Assembly: GCF_000719555.1 (NCBI RefSeq)
Contig: NZ_JOGX01000021.1
Coordinates: 20,813-84,812 of the forward strand
From: Streptomyces sp. NRRL F-5727
GTDB taxonomy: Bacteria; Actinomycetota; Actinomycetes; Streptomycetales; Streptomycetaceae
DNA length: 64,000 bases
Reading direction: 5' to 3'
Below are positions 20,082 to 29,033 of this stretch, in pieces; the stretch's first letter is position 1; every line of letters starts with the position of its first letter. A model generated the notes under the pieces. The model did no database searches and was not told the DNA's origin. It saw only the letters and a program-made list of their open reading frames with translations. The translations under genes and the position numbers were made by a program.

Positions 20082-21638
20082 CTACTTCTCGCCCTCGCCG
20101 GTCGTCTTGAGCGCCAGCCACAGCTCCATGCGGACGTCCGGATCGTCGAGCGACCGCCCGAGGATCTCCTCGACGCGCCGCATCCGGTACCGCAGTGTGT
20201 GCCGGTGCACCCCGAGGTCGGCCGCGGCGGCGTCCCACTGACCGTGCCGGGAGAGCCAGGCGCGCAGCGAGGCGACGAGGTCGCCGCGGCCCGTCGCGTC
20301 GTGCTCGCGCAGCGCCCGGAGCATGCCGTCGGCGAAGGCCCGTACGGCCTCGTCGGCGAGGAGCGGCAGCACGGAGCCGGCCGCCAGGTCCTCGTGCTCG
20401 ACGAGGGCGCGGCCCCGGCGGCGGGCCACCGAGAGGGCCTGCTCGGCCTGCTTGTACGCGACGGCGGCGGTGGCCGGGCCGGCGGAGGCGGAGAGCCCGA
20501 CGACGAGCCCCGCGTCCTCGGCCTCGCGCTCGGCGTACCCGGCGCAGGCCGAGACGACCGCGCCGCCGTCGCCCGCGAGGACGACGAGCCGGCCGTCGCC
20601 CTCCGGGACGGTGAGCACGGCCTCGCCGGCCCGGGCGGCGGCCGCCTCCAGGGCCTCGGCGAGGACCGGCAGCGGGGGCTCGGCGGCCGCCTGCTCGCCG
20701 CCGGCGGGCTCGGCGACGAGGAGCCGGAAGGGGGCGTCGAGGAGGCCGCCGTAGACGTCGCCGGCGACGGTACGGGCGTGCTCCGGCTGCCCGGCGAGCA
20801 TCATGCGCAGCACGGCGCCGCCGAGCCGGTGCTCGGCGGCCTGGAGGGAGCGGGAGCGTTCGGTGGTGAGGGTGAGCAGGGCGATCGCCGAGTGGACGGC
20901 GTACCGCTCGGCGGTGCCCAGGGGGGCGCCGGTGCCGACGGCGAGGGCGCCGCGGACCCGGCGGCCGGTGCCGAGGGACTGGAGCTCGATCCGGTCCTCG
21001 GTGCCGCCGACGACGGCGCTGGCGGGCGCGGGCCGCTCGCGCAGCCGCTCGACGTCCGGGGTGAGGCGGGCGGCGCGGCGGGCGGCCCACTCGGGCGAGA
21101 CGGCGACGACGCTGCCGGCGGCGTCGTAGAGCGCGGCCCAGCCGTCGACGTGCGCGGCGAGCCGGGCGACGACGGCGTCCGGCCCCTCGGCGAGGGCGGC
21201 CCGGGTGAGCTCGCGCTGCGCCTCGAACCCGGCGGTGACGGCCCGGTACTGGTCGGCGGCGATGGCGGCGGACACGGCCTTGCTGATCGCGAGGAACGGG
21301 GTCCGGCGCGGCACCTCCAGGAGCGGCAGGTGCTCGGCCCGGGCGGCGTCGAGCAGCGCCTGCGGGATGTCGTCGTAGTTCACCCCCACGGCGAACCCGA
21401 GCCCGACCACCCCGGCCCCGAGCAGCCGCCGCACGTACCGCCGCATCGCCTCGGCGTCCTCGGCGTCGAGCGTCAGGGCGGTGGTGAGCAGCAGCTCCCC
21501 GCCCTCCATGTACGGCACGGGATCGGCGAGCTCACTGACGTGCGCCCACCGGACGGGCGTGTCGAGCCGGTCCTCCCCGGCCCGGACGACGAGCCGGAGG
21601 GAGGAGTGCTGAACGAGCGAGGCGAGGGTGGGCGGCAT
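20082..21638 (-). CDS. PucR-family transcriptional regulator
   Basis: A 518-aa regulator. The N-terminal PucR domain begins PPTLASLVQHSSLRLVV with the typical VRWAHVSELADPVPYMEGGELLLTT. A GGDEF-like/CdaR middle region follows, then the C-terminal HTH_30 (WDAAAADLGVHRHTLRYRMRRVEEILGR, residues about 470-500). PucR proteins control purine or GABA catabolism, and the Bacillus gab regulator GabR is a different family. Position between the SSADH-type dehydrogenase and gabT suggests control of GABA use. The reading frame is open far upstream into the next gene, but homology starts at ATG 21638. Confidence 0.9.
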   Translation of the reverse strand: MPPTLASLVQHSSLRLVVRAGEDRLDTPVRWAHVSELADPVPYMEGGELLLTTALTLDAEDAEAMRRYVRRLLGAGVVGLGFAVGVNYDDIPQALLDAARAEHLPLLEVPRRTPFLAISKAVSAAIAADQYRAVTAGFEAQRELTRAALAEGPDAVVARLAAHVDGWAALYDAAGSVVAVSPEWAARRAARLTPDVERLRERPAPASAVVGGTEDRIELQSLGTGRRVRGALAVGTGAPLGTAERYAVHSAIALLTLTTERSRSLQAAEHRLGGAVLRMMLAGQPEHARTVAGDVYGGLLDAPFRLLVAEPAGGEQAAAEPPLPVLAEALEAAAARAGEAVLTVPEGDGRLVVLAGDGGAVVSACAGYAEREAEDAGLVVGLSASAGPATAAVAYKQAEQALSVARRRGRALVEHEDLAAGSVLPLLADEAVRAFADGMLRALREHDATGRGDLVASLRAWLSRHGQWDAAAADLGVHRHTLRYRMRRVEEILGRSLDDPDVRMELWLALKTTGEGEK

Positions 21639-21754
21639 CGGAAACCGGCGGACCTTTGAGCGGGACCGAACACGGACGACTCCGCACCCGGCGAGGTGAC
21701 GCCGCTGGGGAGGGCGGCGCGTCCGATTGTGCCAGGGCGGGCGGGGGGTCGCGC

Positions 21755-24133
21755 TCAGCTGCGCAGGTCGACCAGGAGGGGCGGCGTGTGCTCGCCCCGC
21801 ACATCGGTGAGGGAGAGCACCGCGTGGCCGGGCGGCACGCCGTGCGCCAGGTCGGAGGCGGACCAGCGTTCCCGCTCGACCTCGCGGACGGTCACCGCGT
21901 CGGTGGTGACGGCCCGGCCGGTGACGAGCTTGCGCACGGCGTGTGCCACCCGGGTGAGCGGTTCGTCGGACCGGACGGTCCGACGGGTGACGTCCCGGGT
22001 CTCCACCCACTCGGTGCCCCAGGTCTCCGCGAACCGCTTGCCGTCCCAGGTGGTGATCCCGGCGAGGGCGAACCGGCAGCCGACGGCACCGAACAGCGCG
22101 GTGCGCAGGTGCTCGGGGACGTCCTCGACGGTGCGGAGTCCGAGGACGACACCGGCGTGGGCGGAGCGCAGCCGCTGCAGGCCCCGCACGGTCTCCGAGG
22201 TCAGCGTGTGCGCGGCGTCGTCGAGCACGAGGCAGGCGAAGCGGGAACGGTCGGTGCGGCCGACGGTCCGGCCGAGGAACTGGGCGAGCACGAGCCGGGT
22301 GAGCAGCCGGGAGGCTTCGGCGTGGCCGGATTCCGGCAGGTCGATCCGGACGCGTACGGGGTGCTCCAGGGCCCGCATCGTGAACGGCGCCGTCGCTCCC
22401 GAGGTGTCGAAGAAGCCCGCGAACGCGGGGCGGTCGAGCAGGGCGATCCGGTCGGCGAGGGCGCCGGCGGGGTCTCCGGCGGCACCCTGCTGCCGGGCGC
22501 GGGCGTCGAGTTCCCGGACGAGGGAGGCGTGTCCGGCCCGTTCGAGGGCCGCGCGCAGGGTCTGGAGGACGGTGGGGGCGCCGTCGAGGAGTTCGCGGAG
22601 CTCGGGGACCGAGGGGAAGCGGCCGTGGACGGCGTGGAAGGGGCCGAGGAGCTGGGCGAGCGTGGTGGTGGCCCGGCGGGTGTCGGTGGTGTCGGTCGCC
22701 AGGACGTCGGCGAGCAGCGCGGCGGCGCGGTCCGGGTCGGAGGTGCCGCCGTAGAGGTCGAGGTCGTGCGGTGAGGCCGGGTCGCCGACGCGGATGACGA
22801 CGTCGTAGGACTCGTCCGGGCCGAGGGGCGCGGTGTCGGAGCCGACCACGACGACGGCGGCCTGTCCGGCGAGCGCCTGGAGGGAGAGGGACTCGACGAG
22901 GGGGCGGACGAGGCGGGTCGTCTTGCCGCTGCCCGAGGGGCCGACGACGAGCATGCCGGTGCCGAGCACGTCGGGGTCGAGGGCGAGGCCGGTGGTGCGG
23001 CGCGCGTACGGGTTGCGGTCGGTGTCCGTGACGGTGCCGAGGCGCACCTGCCGGAGGGCGAGGTCGTGCGTGGCCCTGCGGCCGGCCAGGAAGCGGGCGC
23101 CGGACGGGTGCAGGAAGGCGGCGGCGCCCCGCGCGTGGACCTCGCGGACGAAGGCGGCCTGCCGGTCGGGGGCGTGCCCGGTGTTCTCCCAGGCGGTCTT
23201 GATCCGGGCGTAGTCGACGTCGTTCATGGCACCGGAGGCGGCCTCGGCGGCGAGCCGGTCGGCCGCCTCGGCGAGCCCGGCGGCCCTCAGGTCGGGCCAG
23301 GAGACGAGGTCGGGGCCGGAGGGGGCGGCCATGGCGGCGGTGGAGCCCGGTCGCGGCGTGGCGCGCCGCAGGGCGAGCCACACGAAGGGCAGGGCGGTGG
23401 CGATGGTGAGCAGCAGCGTGGCCGTGTCCTCCATCTCCTGGTTGGCGAAGACCGCGTCGGGCGCCGTCAGCTCGTACGGCAGCATCGAGAGGACGAGGGG
23501 GCGCAGCGGCAGCCAGTCGCCGCGGACGAGGGCCACGGTGAGGAGGCCGGCGAGTGCGGCGAGGACGAACTGGGCCCGGCGTCCGTACTCCAGGGCGAGC
23601 CGGTTCCAGGCGTACGGCCAGCGGCCGAAGCGGCCGATCCCGCCGAAGATGCCGGCGAAGAGGACGAAGCGATAGACGGCGAGGGCGACGGGCCCTCCGG
23701 TGCCGGGTACGGGCGCGCCGCCGAGCGGGCGCCACCAGTCGCCGGGCGTGAAGAGGCGGATCGGCACGCTCCAGTACGGGATGTAGCCGTTGCGGAGCAG
23801 CGACCAGAGCAGGACCGCGACGAGGAAGGAGATCGTCGCGCCGGCCAGCACGGTCCGCAGCGGGGTCTCGTCGGGCGCGCGTTCGGGGCGGGGCACGTGA
23901 CCGAACCGCCAGATGCCGGGCGCGGCCTCGGGGCGAGGTGTCCGCAGCCAGTCGACGAGCGTGGCCCGGCCCGGGGCGACGGGGGGCGCGCCGGTCGGTC
24001 TCGGCGGCGCGGAGGGCGGTGCGGCCGCGGGCACCGGCGGGACGGCGGCGGGCGCTCCCGCCGGGCGGGGGATATCGGCGTGCGGCGGCCCGTCGTGGGT
24101 GCTCCGCGAGCCGTGCGTGCCCTCGAACTCCAT
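21755..24133 (-). CDS. Membrane-anchored VirD4/TraG-like P-loop ATPase of unknown function
   Basis: A 792-aa protein. Residues 1-60 are Pro/Ala-rich. Transmembrane segments are at about 93-113, 148-167, 188-205 and 239-255. A cytosolic ATPase has Walker A GPSGSGKTT at 398-406 and Walker B FACLVLDDAAH at 632-642. The ATPase layout (Walker A, long insert, LVLDDAAH, and GVVLGLRTVEDVPEHLRTAL resembling the sensor region of coupling proteins) recalls VirD4/TraG coupling ATPases. No relaxase or conjugation gene is nearby. ATG 24133 has AGGGGAC upstream. It diverges from gabT across 246 bp. Conserved presence in Streptomyces is my expectation; function is unknown. Confidence 0.75.
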   Translation of the reverse strand: MEFEGTHGSRSTHDGPPHADIPRPAGAPAAVPPVPAAAPPSAPPRPTGAPPVAPGRATLVDWLRTPRPEAAPGIWRFGHVPRPERAPDETPLRTVLAGATISFLVAVLLWSLLRNGYIPYWSVPIRLFTPGDWWRPLGGAPVPGTGGPVALAVYRFVLFAGIFGGIGRFGRWPYAWNRLALEYGRRAQFVLAALAGLLTVALVRGDWLPLRPLVLSMLPYELTAPDAVFANQEMEDTATLLLTIATALPFVWLALRRATPRPGSTAAMAAPSGPDLVSWPDLRAAGLAEAADRLAAEAASGAMNDVDYARIKTAWENTGHAPDRQAAFVREVHARGAAAFLHPSGARFLAGRRATHDLALRQVRLGTVTDTDRNPYARRTTGLALDPDVLGTGMLVVGPSGSGKTTRLVRPLVESLSLQALAGQAAVVVVGSDTAPLGPDESYDVVIRVGDPASPHDLDLYGGTSDPDRAAALLADVLATDTTDTRRATTTLAQLLGPFHAVHGRFPSVPELRELLDGAPTVLQTLRAALERAGHASLVRELDARARQQGAAGDPAGALADRIALLDRPAFAGFFDTSGATAPFTMRALEHPVRVRIDLPESGHAEASRLLTRLVLAQFLGRTVGRTDRSRFACLVLDDAAHTLTSETVRGLQRLRSAHAGVVLGLRTVEDVPEHLRTALFGAVGCRFALAGITTWDGKRFAETWGTEWVETRDVTRRTVRSDEPLTRVAHAVRKLVTGRAVTTDAVTVREVERERWSASDLAHGVPPGHAVLSLTDVRGEHTPPLLVDLRS

Positions 24134-24379
24134 GTCCCCTGCCCCCTGGCCCTTCGACTCCGCGGCGCTGTCGTCCGGGCCCAATCTAGAGCCTCGGTCC
24201 CGGATCATGCCCCGGATCAGGGCGATGGCACGGCGTCGCCCGGGACAACTGCGCGTATGGCCGATACGGACAAGGACACGCCGGGACCACTCCCATCCGT
24301 AGCATGCGCCGGGCCGGTGCCCGCGCCTAGCCTGCGGAGGAAACCCGCAAGAGCGTCCAGAACACCCCAGGAGCCCCGC

Positions 24380-25714
24380 ATGAACGCTGTCCCGCAGGAG
24401 CGGCGCGTCGTCACCGCCATTCCCGGTCCGAAGTCGCAGGAGCTTCAGGCTCGCCGGCTGGACACCGTCGCCGGGGGCGTGGGCTCCACGCTGCCGGTGT
24501 TCACCAAGCGCGCGGGCGGCGGCATCATCGAGGACGTCGACGGCAACCTGCTGATCGACTTCGGTTCCGGCATCGCCGTGACCTCCGTGGGCGCCTCCGC
24601 CGAGGCCGTCGTGCGCCGCGCCTCCGCGCAGCTCCAGGACTTCACCCACACCTGTTTCATGGTGACCCCGTACGAGGGCTACGTCGAGGTCTGCGAGGCG
24701 CTGGCCGAGCTGACCCCGGGCGACCACGCCAAGAAGTCCGCGCTGTTCAACTCGGGCGCCGAGGCCGTCGAGAACGCCGTCAAGATCGCGCGCTCGTACA
24801 CCAAGCGCCAGGCCGTCGTCGTCTTCGACCACGGCTACCACGGCCGCACCAACCTCACCATGGGCATGACGGCGAAGAACATGCCGTACAAGCAGGGCTT
24901 CGGTCCGTTCGCGCCCGAGGTGTACCGCGTGCCGGTCGCCTACGGCTACCGCTGGCCCACGGGTGCCGAGAACGCCGGCCCCGAGGCCGCCGCGCAGGCG
25001 ATCGACAACATCACCAAGCAGATCGGCGCCGAGAACGTCGCCGCGATCGTCATCGAGCCGGTCCTCGGCGAGGGCGGCTTCATCGAGCCGGCCAAGGGCT
25101 TCCTCCCGGCGATCGTGAAGTTCGCCAACGACAACGGCATCGTCTTCGTCGCCGACGAGATCCAGGCCGGCTTCTGCCGCACCGGCCAGTGGTTCGCCTG
25201 CGAGGACGAGGGCATCGTCCCGGACCTCATCACCACCGCCAAGGGCATCGCGGGCGGTCTGCCGCTCGCCGCCGTCACCGGCCGCGCCGAGATCATGGAC
25301 TCCGTCCACGGCGGCGGCCTGGGCGGCACCTACGGCGGCAACCCGGTGGCCTGCGCCGGTGCGCTGGGCGCCATCGAGACGATGAAGGAGCTGGACCTCA
25401 ACGGGAAGGCCAAGCGCATCGAGGAGGTCATGAAGGGCCGCCTCACCGCGATGCAGGAGAAGTTCCCGGTCATCGGCGACATCCGCGGCCGCGGCGCCAT
25501 GATCGCCATCGAGCTCGTCAAGGACCCGGAGACGAAGGAGCCGGCCGCCGAGGCCGCCGCCGCGCTCGCCAAGTACTGCCACAACGAGGGCGTCCTCGTC
25601 CTCACCTGCGGCACCTACGGCAACGTGCTCCGCTTCCTCCCGCCGCTGGTCATCGGCGAGGACCTGCTCAACGAGGGTCTGGACGTCATCGAGGCGGCGC
25701 TCGCGGCGCTCTGA
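24380..25714 (+). CDS. gabT: 4-aminobutyrate aminotransferase
   Basis: A 444-aa PLP enzyme converting GABA and 2-oxoglutarate to succinate semialdehyde and glutamate. Class III features are present: NSGAEAVENAVKIAR, the PLP-ring Asp in VFVADEIQAGFCRTG, and the Schiff-base Lys in TTAKGIAGGLPLAAV. GGLGGTYGGNPVACAGAL is typical of GabT. ATG 24380 follows CAGGAG with good spacing. A strong hairpin follows the stop. It diverges from the ATPase gene; TAGCCT about 45 bp upstream may be a -10. It feeds the dehydrogenase at 15876. Confidence 0.96.
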   Translation: MNAVPQERRVVTAIPGPKSQELQARRLDTVAGGVGSTLPVFTKRAGGGIIEDVDGNLLIDFGSGIAVTSVGASAEAVVRRASAQLQDFTHTCFMVTPYEGYVEVCEALAELTPGDHAKKSALFNSGAEAVENAVKIARSYTKRQAVVVFDHGYHGRTNLTMGMTAKNMPYKQGFGPFAPEVYRVPVAYGYRWPTGAENAGPEAAAQAIDNITKQIGAENVAAIVIEPVLGEGGFIEPAKGFLPAIVKFANDNGIVFVADEIQAGFCRTGQWFACEDEGIVPDLITTAKGIAGGLPLAAVTGRAEIMDSVHGGGLGGTYGGNPVACAGALGAIETMKELDLNGKAKRIEEVMKGRLTAMQEKFPVIGDIRGRGAMIAIELVKDPETKEPAAEAAAALAKYCHNEGVLVLTCGTYGNVLRFLPPLVIGEDLLNEGLDVIEAALAAL

Positions 25715-25750
25715 GCCGCGACCGTGGTCCACACGGTGTGAAGACTCTGT

Positions 25751-25792
25751 GGGGGGCCGATGGCGGGATGCGTTTCCCGCTGTCGGTCCCCC
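25751..25792 (+). terminator. Terminator downstream of gabT
   Basis: GGGGG, CCGA and GCGGGA pair with TCCCGC, TCGG and CCCCC around a TGCGTT loop, with two small mismatches. TCTTCGT follows. It lies 36 nt after gabT. An upstream in-frame ATG of the phosphatase at 25768 falls inside this hairpin, which argues against that start. Confidence 0.7.
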
Positions 25793-25818
25793 TCTTCGTG
25801 CCGTACGGTCTTCCCCAG

Positions 25819-26628
25819 ATGAGAGAAACACCCAGGGCGGAGCCTCCCCAGCCCCGCCCGCACCGTGCCGAAGCGCACACCACCGGAGCCTCGTGCTCCG
25901 GGACTCCTCACCGATCGGATGGCCGCCCGCCCCACACCCCCCGGGGCGCGCGGCAGCCCGATCCCCTCGGCCGCCCCGGAACCACCCCCCCTGTTCCAGG
26001 GCGGCCGGCTCTCTTCTCGGCGCTCGTCGCCCTCGCCGTCGTGACCTGGCAGGTGCTCGTCCACGGCCCCTTGGCCAGGCTCGACGAGCGGGTGTCCGCG
26101 GCCGTGGTGGACACGCTCCCCCGGCGCCTCACCGAACTCGCCTCCGACCTCGGCAATCTGACGGTGGCCCTGCCCGTGCTCGCCGCCGCGATGGCGTACG
26201 CGGTCCGGCGCGGCCGCCGCCGGCAGGCGCTCTTCGCCGGTCTCGCCATGGTCTGCGTACCGCTGCTCGTCGTCCCCCTGAAGGAGTGGACGGCCCGCCC
26301 CGGACCGCTCGAACCCTGGGCCCACGGCTACTACCCCTCCGGCCACACCGCCACCGCGATGGTCGCCTACTTCGGCGCCGCCCAGCTGGTGTCGCGACGG
26401 CTCGTTCCCGTCGCCGCCGTGCTGACGGCGGTGACGGGAACGGGCCTGATCCTGCGGGGCTTCCACTGGCCGCTGGACGTGCTGGCCTCCGTCGCCCTCT
26501 GTCTCCCGCTGCTGTGCTGGCCGGTCCTCGCGGCGCGGTACGGTCGGGGCCGGATCCGGGGAGGGGACGCATGGCGGACGGGGAGCGGCGGTACGCCGTC
26601 ACGATCGACGGACGGGCCTACGAGCTGA
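25819..26628 (+). CDS. PAP2-family phosphatase (membrane)
   Basis: A 269-aa protein with a 60-residue Pro/Arg-rich N-terminus and about five TM helices. Phosphatase motifs: KEWTARPGP (KxxxxxxRP), PSGH in YYPSGHTATAM, and a third motif LRGFHWPLDV. The third motif keeps His and Asp, but the usual Arg six residues before His is Leu, with an Arg at -3 instead. Such variants are common in actinobacterial PAP2 proteins. Substrates may be lipid or undecaprenyl pyrophosphates. The start ATG 25819 lacks a clear ribosome binding site. Its 3' end overlaps the mcrB-like gene by 58 bp. Confidence 0.85.
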   Translation: MRETPRAEPPQPRPHRAEAHTTGASCSGTPHRSDGRPPHTPRGARQPDPLGRPGTTPPVPGRPALFSALVALAVVTWQVLVHGPLARLDERVSAAVVDTLPRRLTELASDLGNLTVALPVLAAAMAYAVRRGRRRQALFAGLAMVCVPLLVVPLKEWTARPGPLEPWAHGYYPSGHTATAMVAYFGAAQLVSRRLVPVAAVLTAVTGTGLILRGFHWPLDVLASVALCLPLLCWPVLAARYGRGRIRGGDAWRTGSGGTPSRSTDGPTS

Positions 26629-29033
26629 GTCCTTCGCCGGGGGAGGTCATCCTCCCGGCACACGGGTTCAAGATCCATCACTCACCGGGCTGCGGGCACC
26701 TGACGGACTCCGACAGCCTCCCGCGCCACCCCGACCCGGACGGGCTCCTCTGGCGCCGGCTGCTCGACGCCGAGGACCCGGCCGCGTTCGCCACCTCCTC
26801 GGGGCTGCTCAACGGCCGCAACCGGCCCGTCGTCGGCGTCTGCTCCTGCGCGCTGCGTCCGGTCACCGACAGCCACGCCGAGACCCTGCCGTACTGGCCG
26901 GTCGACGACGCCCTGCGGGTCTTCGACGCCGAACGGCACCGCGCCGCGGTCGAGGCCGCGGACCGGGACGCCGAGCGGATCCGGACGGAGTTCCCCTGGG
27001 AGGACTGGGCCGAACTGCCGCTGGAGCGGTACGCGCTCGGACAGCCGGACAGGCCCGGCCACCAGGTGTACAGCTACCTGCTGGAGTTCGGCAGCAAGGC
27101 ACTCGGGAGCATCACCGGCGGCACGGCGAAGAAGCACTTCGTCTACCGGCAGAACCACGGAACCTGGTGGTTCGACAAGCGGTACGCCGACGTCGACGAG
27201 GCGTGGCGTCAGGTCAGGGCCGGCCTGGTCGCCGCCGTGACCGCGGCCCGTGAGGGCCGGGTCCGGGACATCGACGACATCACCTCGGTCCGCTCCGGGA
27301 TCATGGTCGTGGCGAAGACCCTGCGGATCTACGCCCCCGACTCCGTGCTTCCCGTCTACTCGGACAGCTTCACCCAGCACTGTCTGAACCGGCTCGCTCC
27401 CGGGACGGCGACGGCGAAGCTCCAGCCGTTCGCGCGCAAGGAGCTCCTGAAGTCCCTCGTGGACGAGGATCCCCGGTTCGCCGGCTGGCCGCCGCAGCTC
27501 GTCTGGCGCTTCCTCGACTGGTGGGCCCCGGCCCGCCGGACCAGCGCCCGCATCGTACGGATCGGGGTCCCCGGACTCCCGGCGGAGTGGGAGCCGTTCT
27601 TCACCGAGGGCTTCGTTCCCGTGGCGGCGGACCGGGTCGGCGACCTGCACTGGTACGCCGACGAGGACGAGTTCACGGCCGCCTTCGACGAGGCGTACGC
27701 GGACGCCGGGCCGTCCGGCACCAGGCCGACGGCCCGCGCGGCCGAGCTGTGGAGCCTGCTCGACCTGCGGGACGGCGACCGTGTTCTCGCCACGCGGGGC
27801 CGGAGCGAGGTCCTCGGAGTCGGCCGGGTCCACGGCGACGGCTACCTGTGGATCCCTTCGAGCGAGGCGGGGCCGTCAGGCCACGCGGTACAGGTCCTCT
27901 GGGACGAGGGTCGCGCGGGCAGGCTGGCCGAACCCGTGGCGGACTGGGGCGACCGCCTCGTCTCGGACGTGCCCGCGGCACTCTGGAACAAGATCTTGAG
28001 CCGGCTCCTGGACGTCCGGGCAGCGGGGGCCACGGCCGGTGCCGAGCCGGGCGGCCTCGTCGAGATCCCGCCGCTCGACGCCGCCCTCCAGCGGATCGAC
28101 GACGCCCTCGAACGCCGGGGGCAGGCCGTGCTGTTCGGGCCGCCCGGCACCGGGAAGACGTACCACGCGCTGCGGTACGCCGTCCGGCGGCTCGGCGAGC
28201 TGTCCGCCGATCTGCCGGGCGTCGATCCGCTGGCCGAGCCGGGGACCGCCGCGTTCGCCGCGACGATCGAGGCGCTGACCGAGGCCGGGCGGCTGACCAT
28301 GGCCACCTTCCACCCGAGCTACGGCTACGAGGACTTCGTGGAGGGGCTGCGCCCCGTCAAGGGCGCGTCCGGCTTCGTCCTGGAGCCGGTGGACGGCGTC
28401 TTCAAGCGGGTCTGCGCGACCGCCGCGGCGGACCCGGGCCAGCTCCACCTGCTGGTCGTCGACGAGCTGAACCGGGGCAATCTGCCGAGCATCCTGGGCG
28501 AGTCGATCACCGTCCTGGAGAAGGACAAGCGGGGTCTGCCCGTCACGCTGCCGCTCTCGGGGGCACCCTTCCGGGTCCCGCCGAACGTGCGTCTCCTCGG
28601 CACGATGAACACCGCCGACCGGTCGATCCGGATGCTGGACTCGGCCATCCGGCGGCGCTTCGCCTTCATCGAACTGCTCCCGGACCCGGGGCCCCTGCGC
28701 GGCAGCCAGGTCGACCAGCTGGACCTCGGCGTCTTCCTCGACCGGCTCAACGCGCGCATCCGGACGCGGCTCGACCGGGAGAAGCAGATAGGGCACGCCT
28801 TCTTCCTCGCCGGGGGTGTCCCCGTGGCGACCGCCGCGGAGTTCGCCGCGATCGTGCGCGGCGAGATCCTTCCGCTGCTGCAGGAGTACGCGTACGACGA
28901 CTACGGGCTGCTCGCCGGGTTCCTCGGCGAGGAACTGGTCGACGTCGCGGCCCACACCCTCCGGGACCTCACGGACGAGGACCTCGTCAACCGTCTGTAC
29001 GAGGAGCTCCAGGTCGGTTCCGGTGGGGAGTGA
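26571..29033 (+). CDS. McrB-like AAA+ GTPase/ATPase with long N-terminal recognition region
   Basis: An 820-aa protein. The C-terminal half is a McrB-family AAA+ motor: Walker A FGPPGTGKT (522-530), STSFHPSYGYEDFVEG-like ATFHPSYGYEDFVEG, Walker B LLVVDELNRGN (627-637), the McrB signature GTMNTADRSI (677-686) and Arg finger IRRRF (693-697). Residues about 1-100 contain a Cys/His cluster (H36, H37, C41, H43, C91, C93). Residues 160-320 are helical and unassigned. Residues 390-445 (LRDGDRVLATRGRSEVLGVG) resemble a PUA/EVE-like fold, suited to modified-base recognition. The start ATG follows GGGGAGGGGACGC. It overlaps the mcrC-like gene by 11 bp. A type IV restriction role is inferred. Confidence 0.87.
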   Translation: MADGERRYAVTIDGRAYELSPSPGEVILPAHGFKIHHSPGCGHLTDSDSLPRHPDPDGLLWRRLLDAEDPAAFATSSGLLNGRNRPVVGVCSCALRPVTDSHAETLPYWPVDDALRVFDAERHRAAVEAADRDAERIRTEFPWEDWAELPLERYALGQPDRPGHQVYSYLLEFGSKALGSITGGTAKKHFVYRQNHGTWWFDKRYADVDEAWRQVRAGLVAAVTAAREGRVRDIDDITSVRSGIMVVAKTLRIYAPDSVLPVYSDSFTQHCLNRLAPGTATAKLQPFARKELLKSLVDEDPRFAGWPPQLVWRFLDWWAPARRTSARIVRIGVPGLPAEWEPFFTEGFVPVAADRVGDLHWYADEDEFTAAFDEAYADAGPSGTRPTARAAELWSLLDLRDGDRVLATRGRSEVLGVGRVHGDGYLWIPSSEAGPSGHAVQVLWDEGRAGRLAEPVADWGDRLVSDVPAALWNKILSRLLDVRAAGATAGAEPGGLVEIPPLDAALQRIDDALERRGQAVLFGPPGTGKTYHALRYAVRRLGELSADLPGVDPLAEPGTAAFAATIEALTEAGRLTMATFHPSYGYEDFVEGLRPVKGASGFVLEPVDGVFKRVCATAAADPGQLHLLVVDELNRGNLPSILGESITVLEKDKRGLPVTLPLSGAPFRVPPNVRLLGTMNTADRSIRMLDSAIRRRFAFIELLPDPGPLRGSQVDQLDLGVFLDRLNARIRTRLDREKQIGHAFFLAGGVPVATAAEFAAIVRGEILPLLQEYAYDDYGLLAGFLGEELVDVAAHTLRDLTDEDLVNRLYEELQVGSGGE

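Noticed and set aside
20082..23735. A single 1217-residue open frame covering the PucR gene and part of the ATPase region
   Set aside because: Only the C-terminal 518 residues match PucR; the upstream part is an off-frame shadow of the ATPase gene.
25768..25818. Upstream in-frame ATG of the PAP2 phosphatase gene
   Set aside because: It falls inside the gabT terminator hairpin and would add a segment without homology; the ATG at 25819 is preferred.
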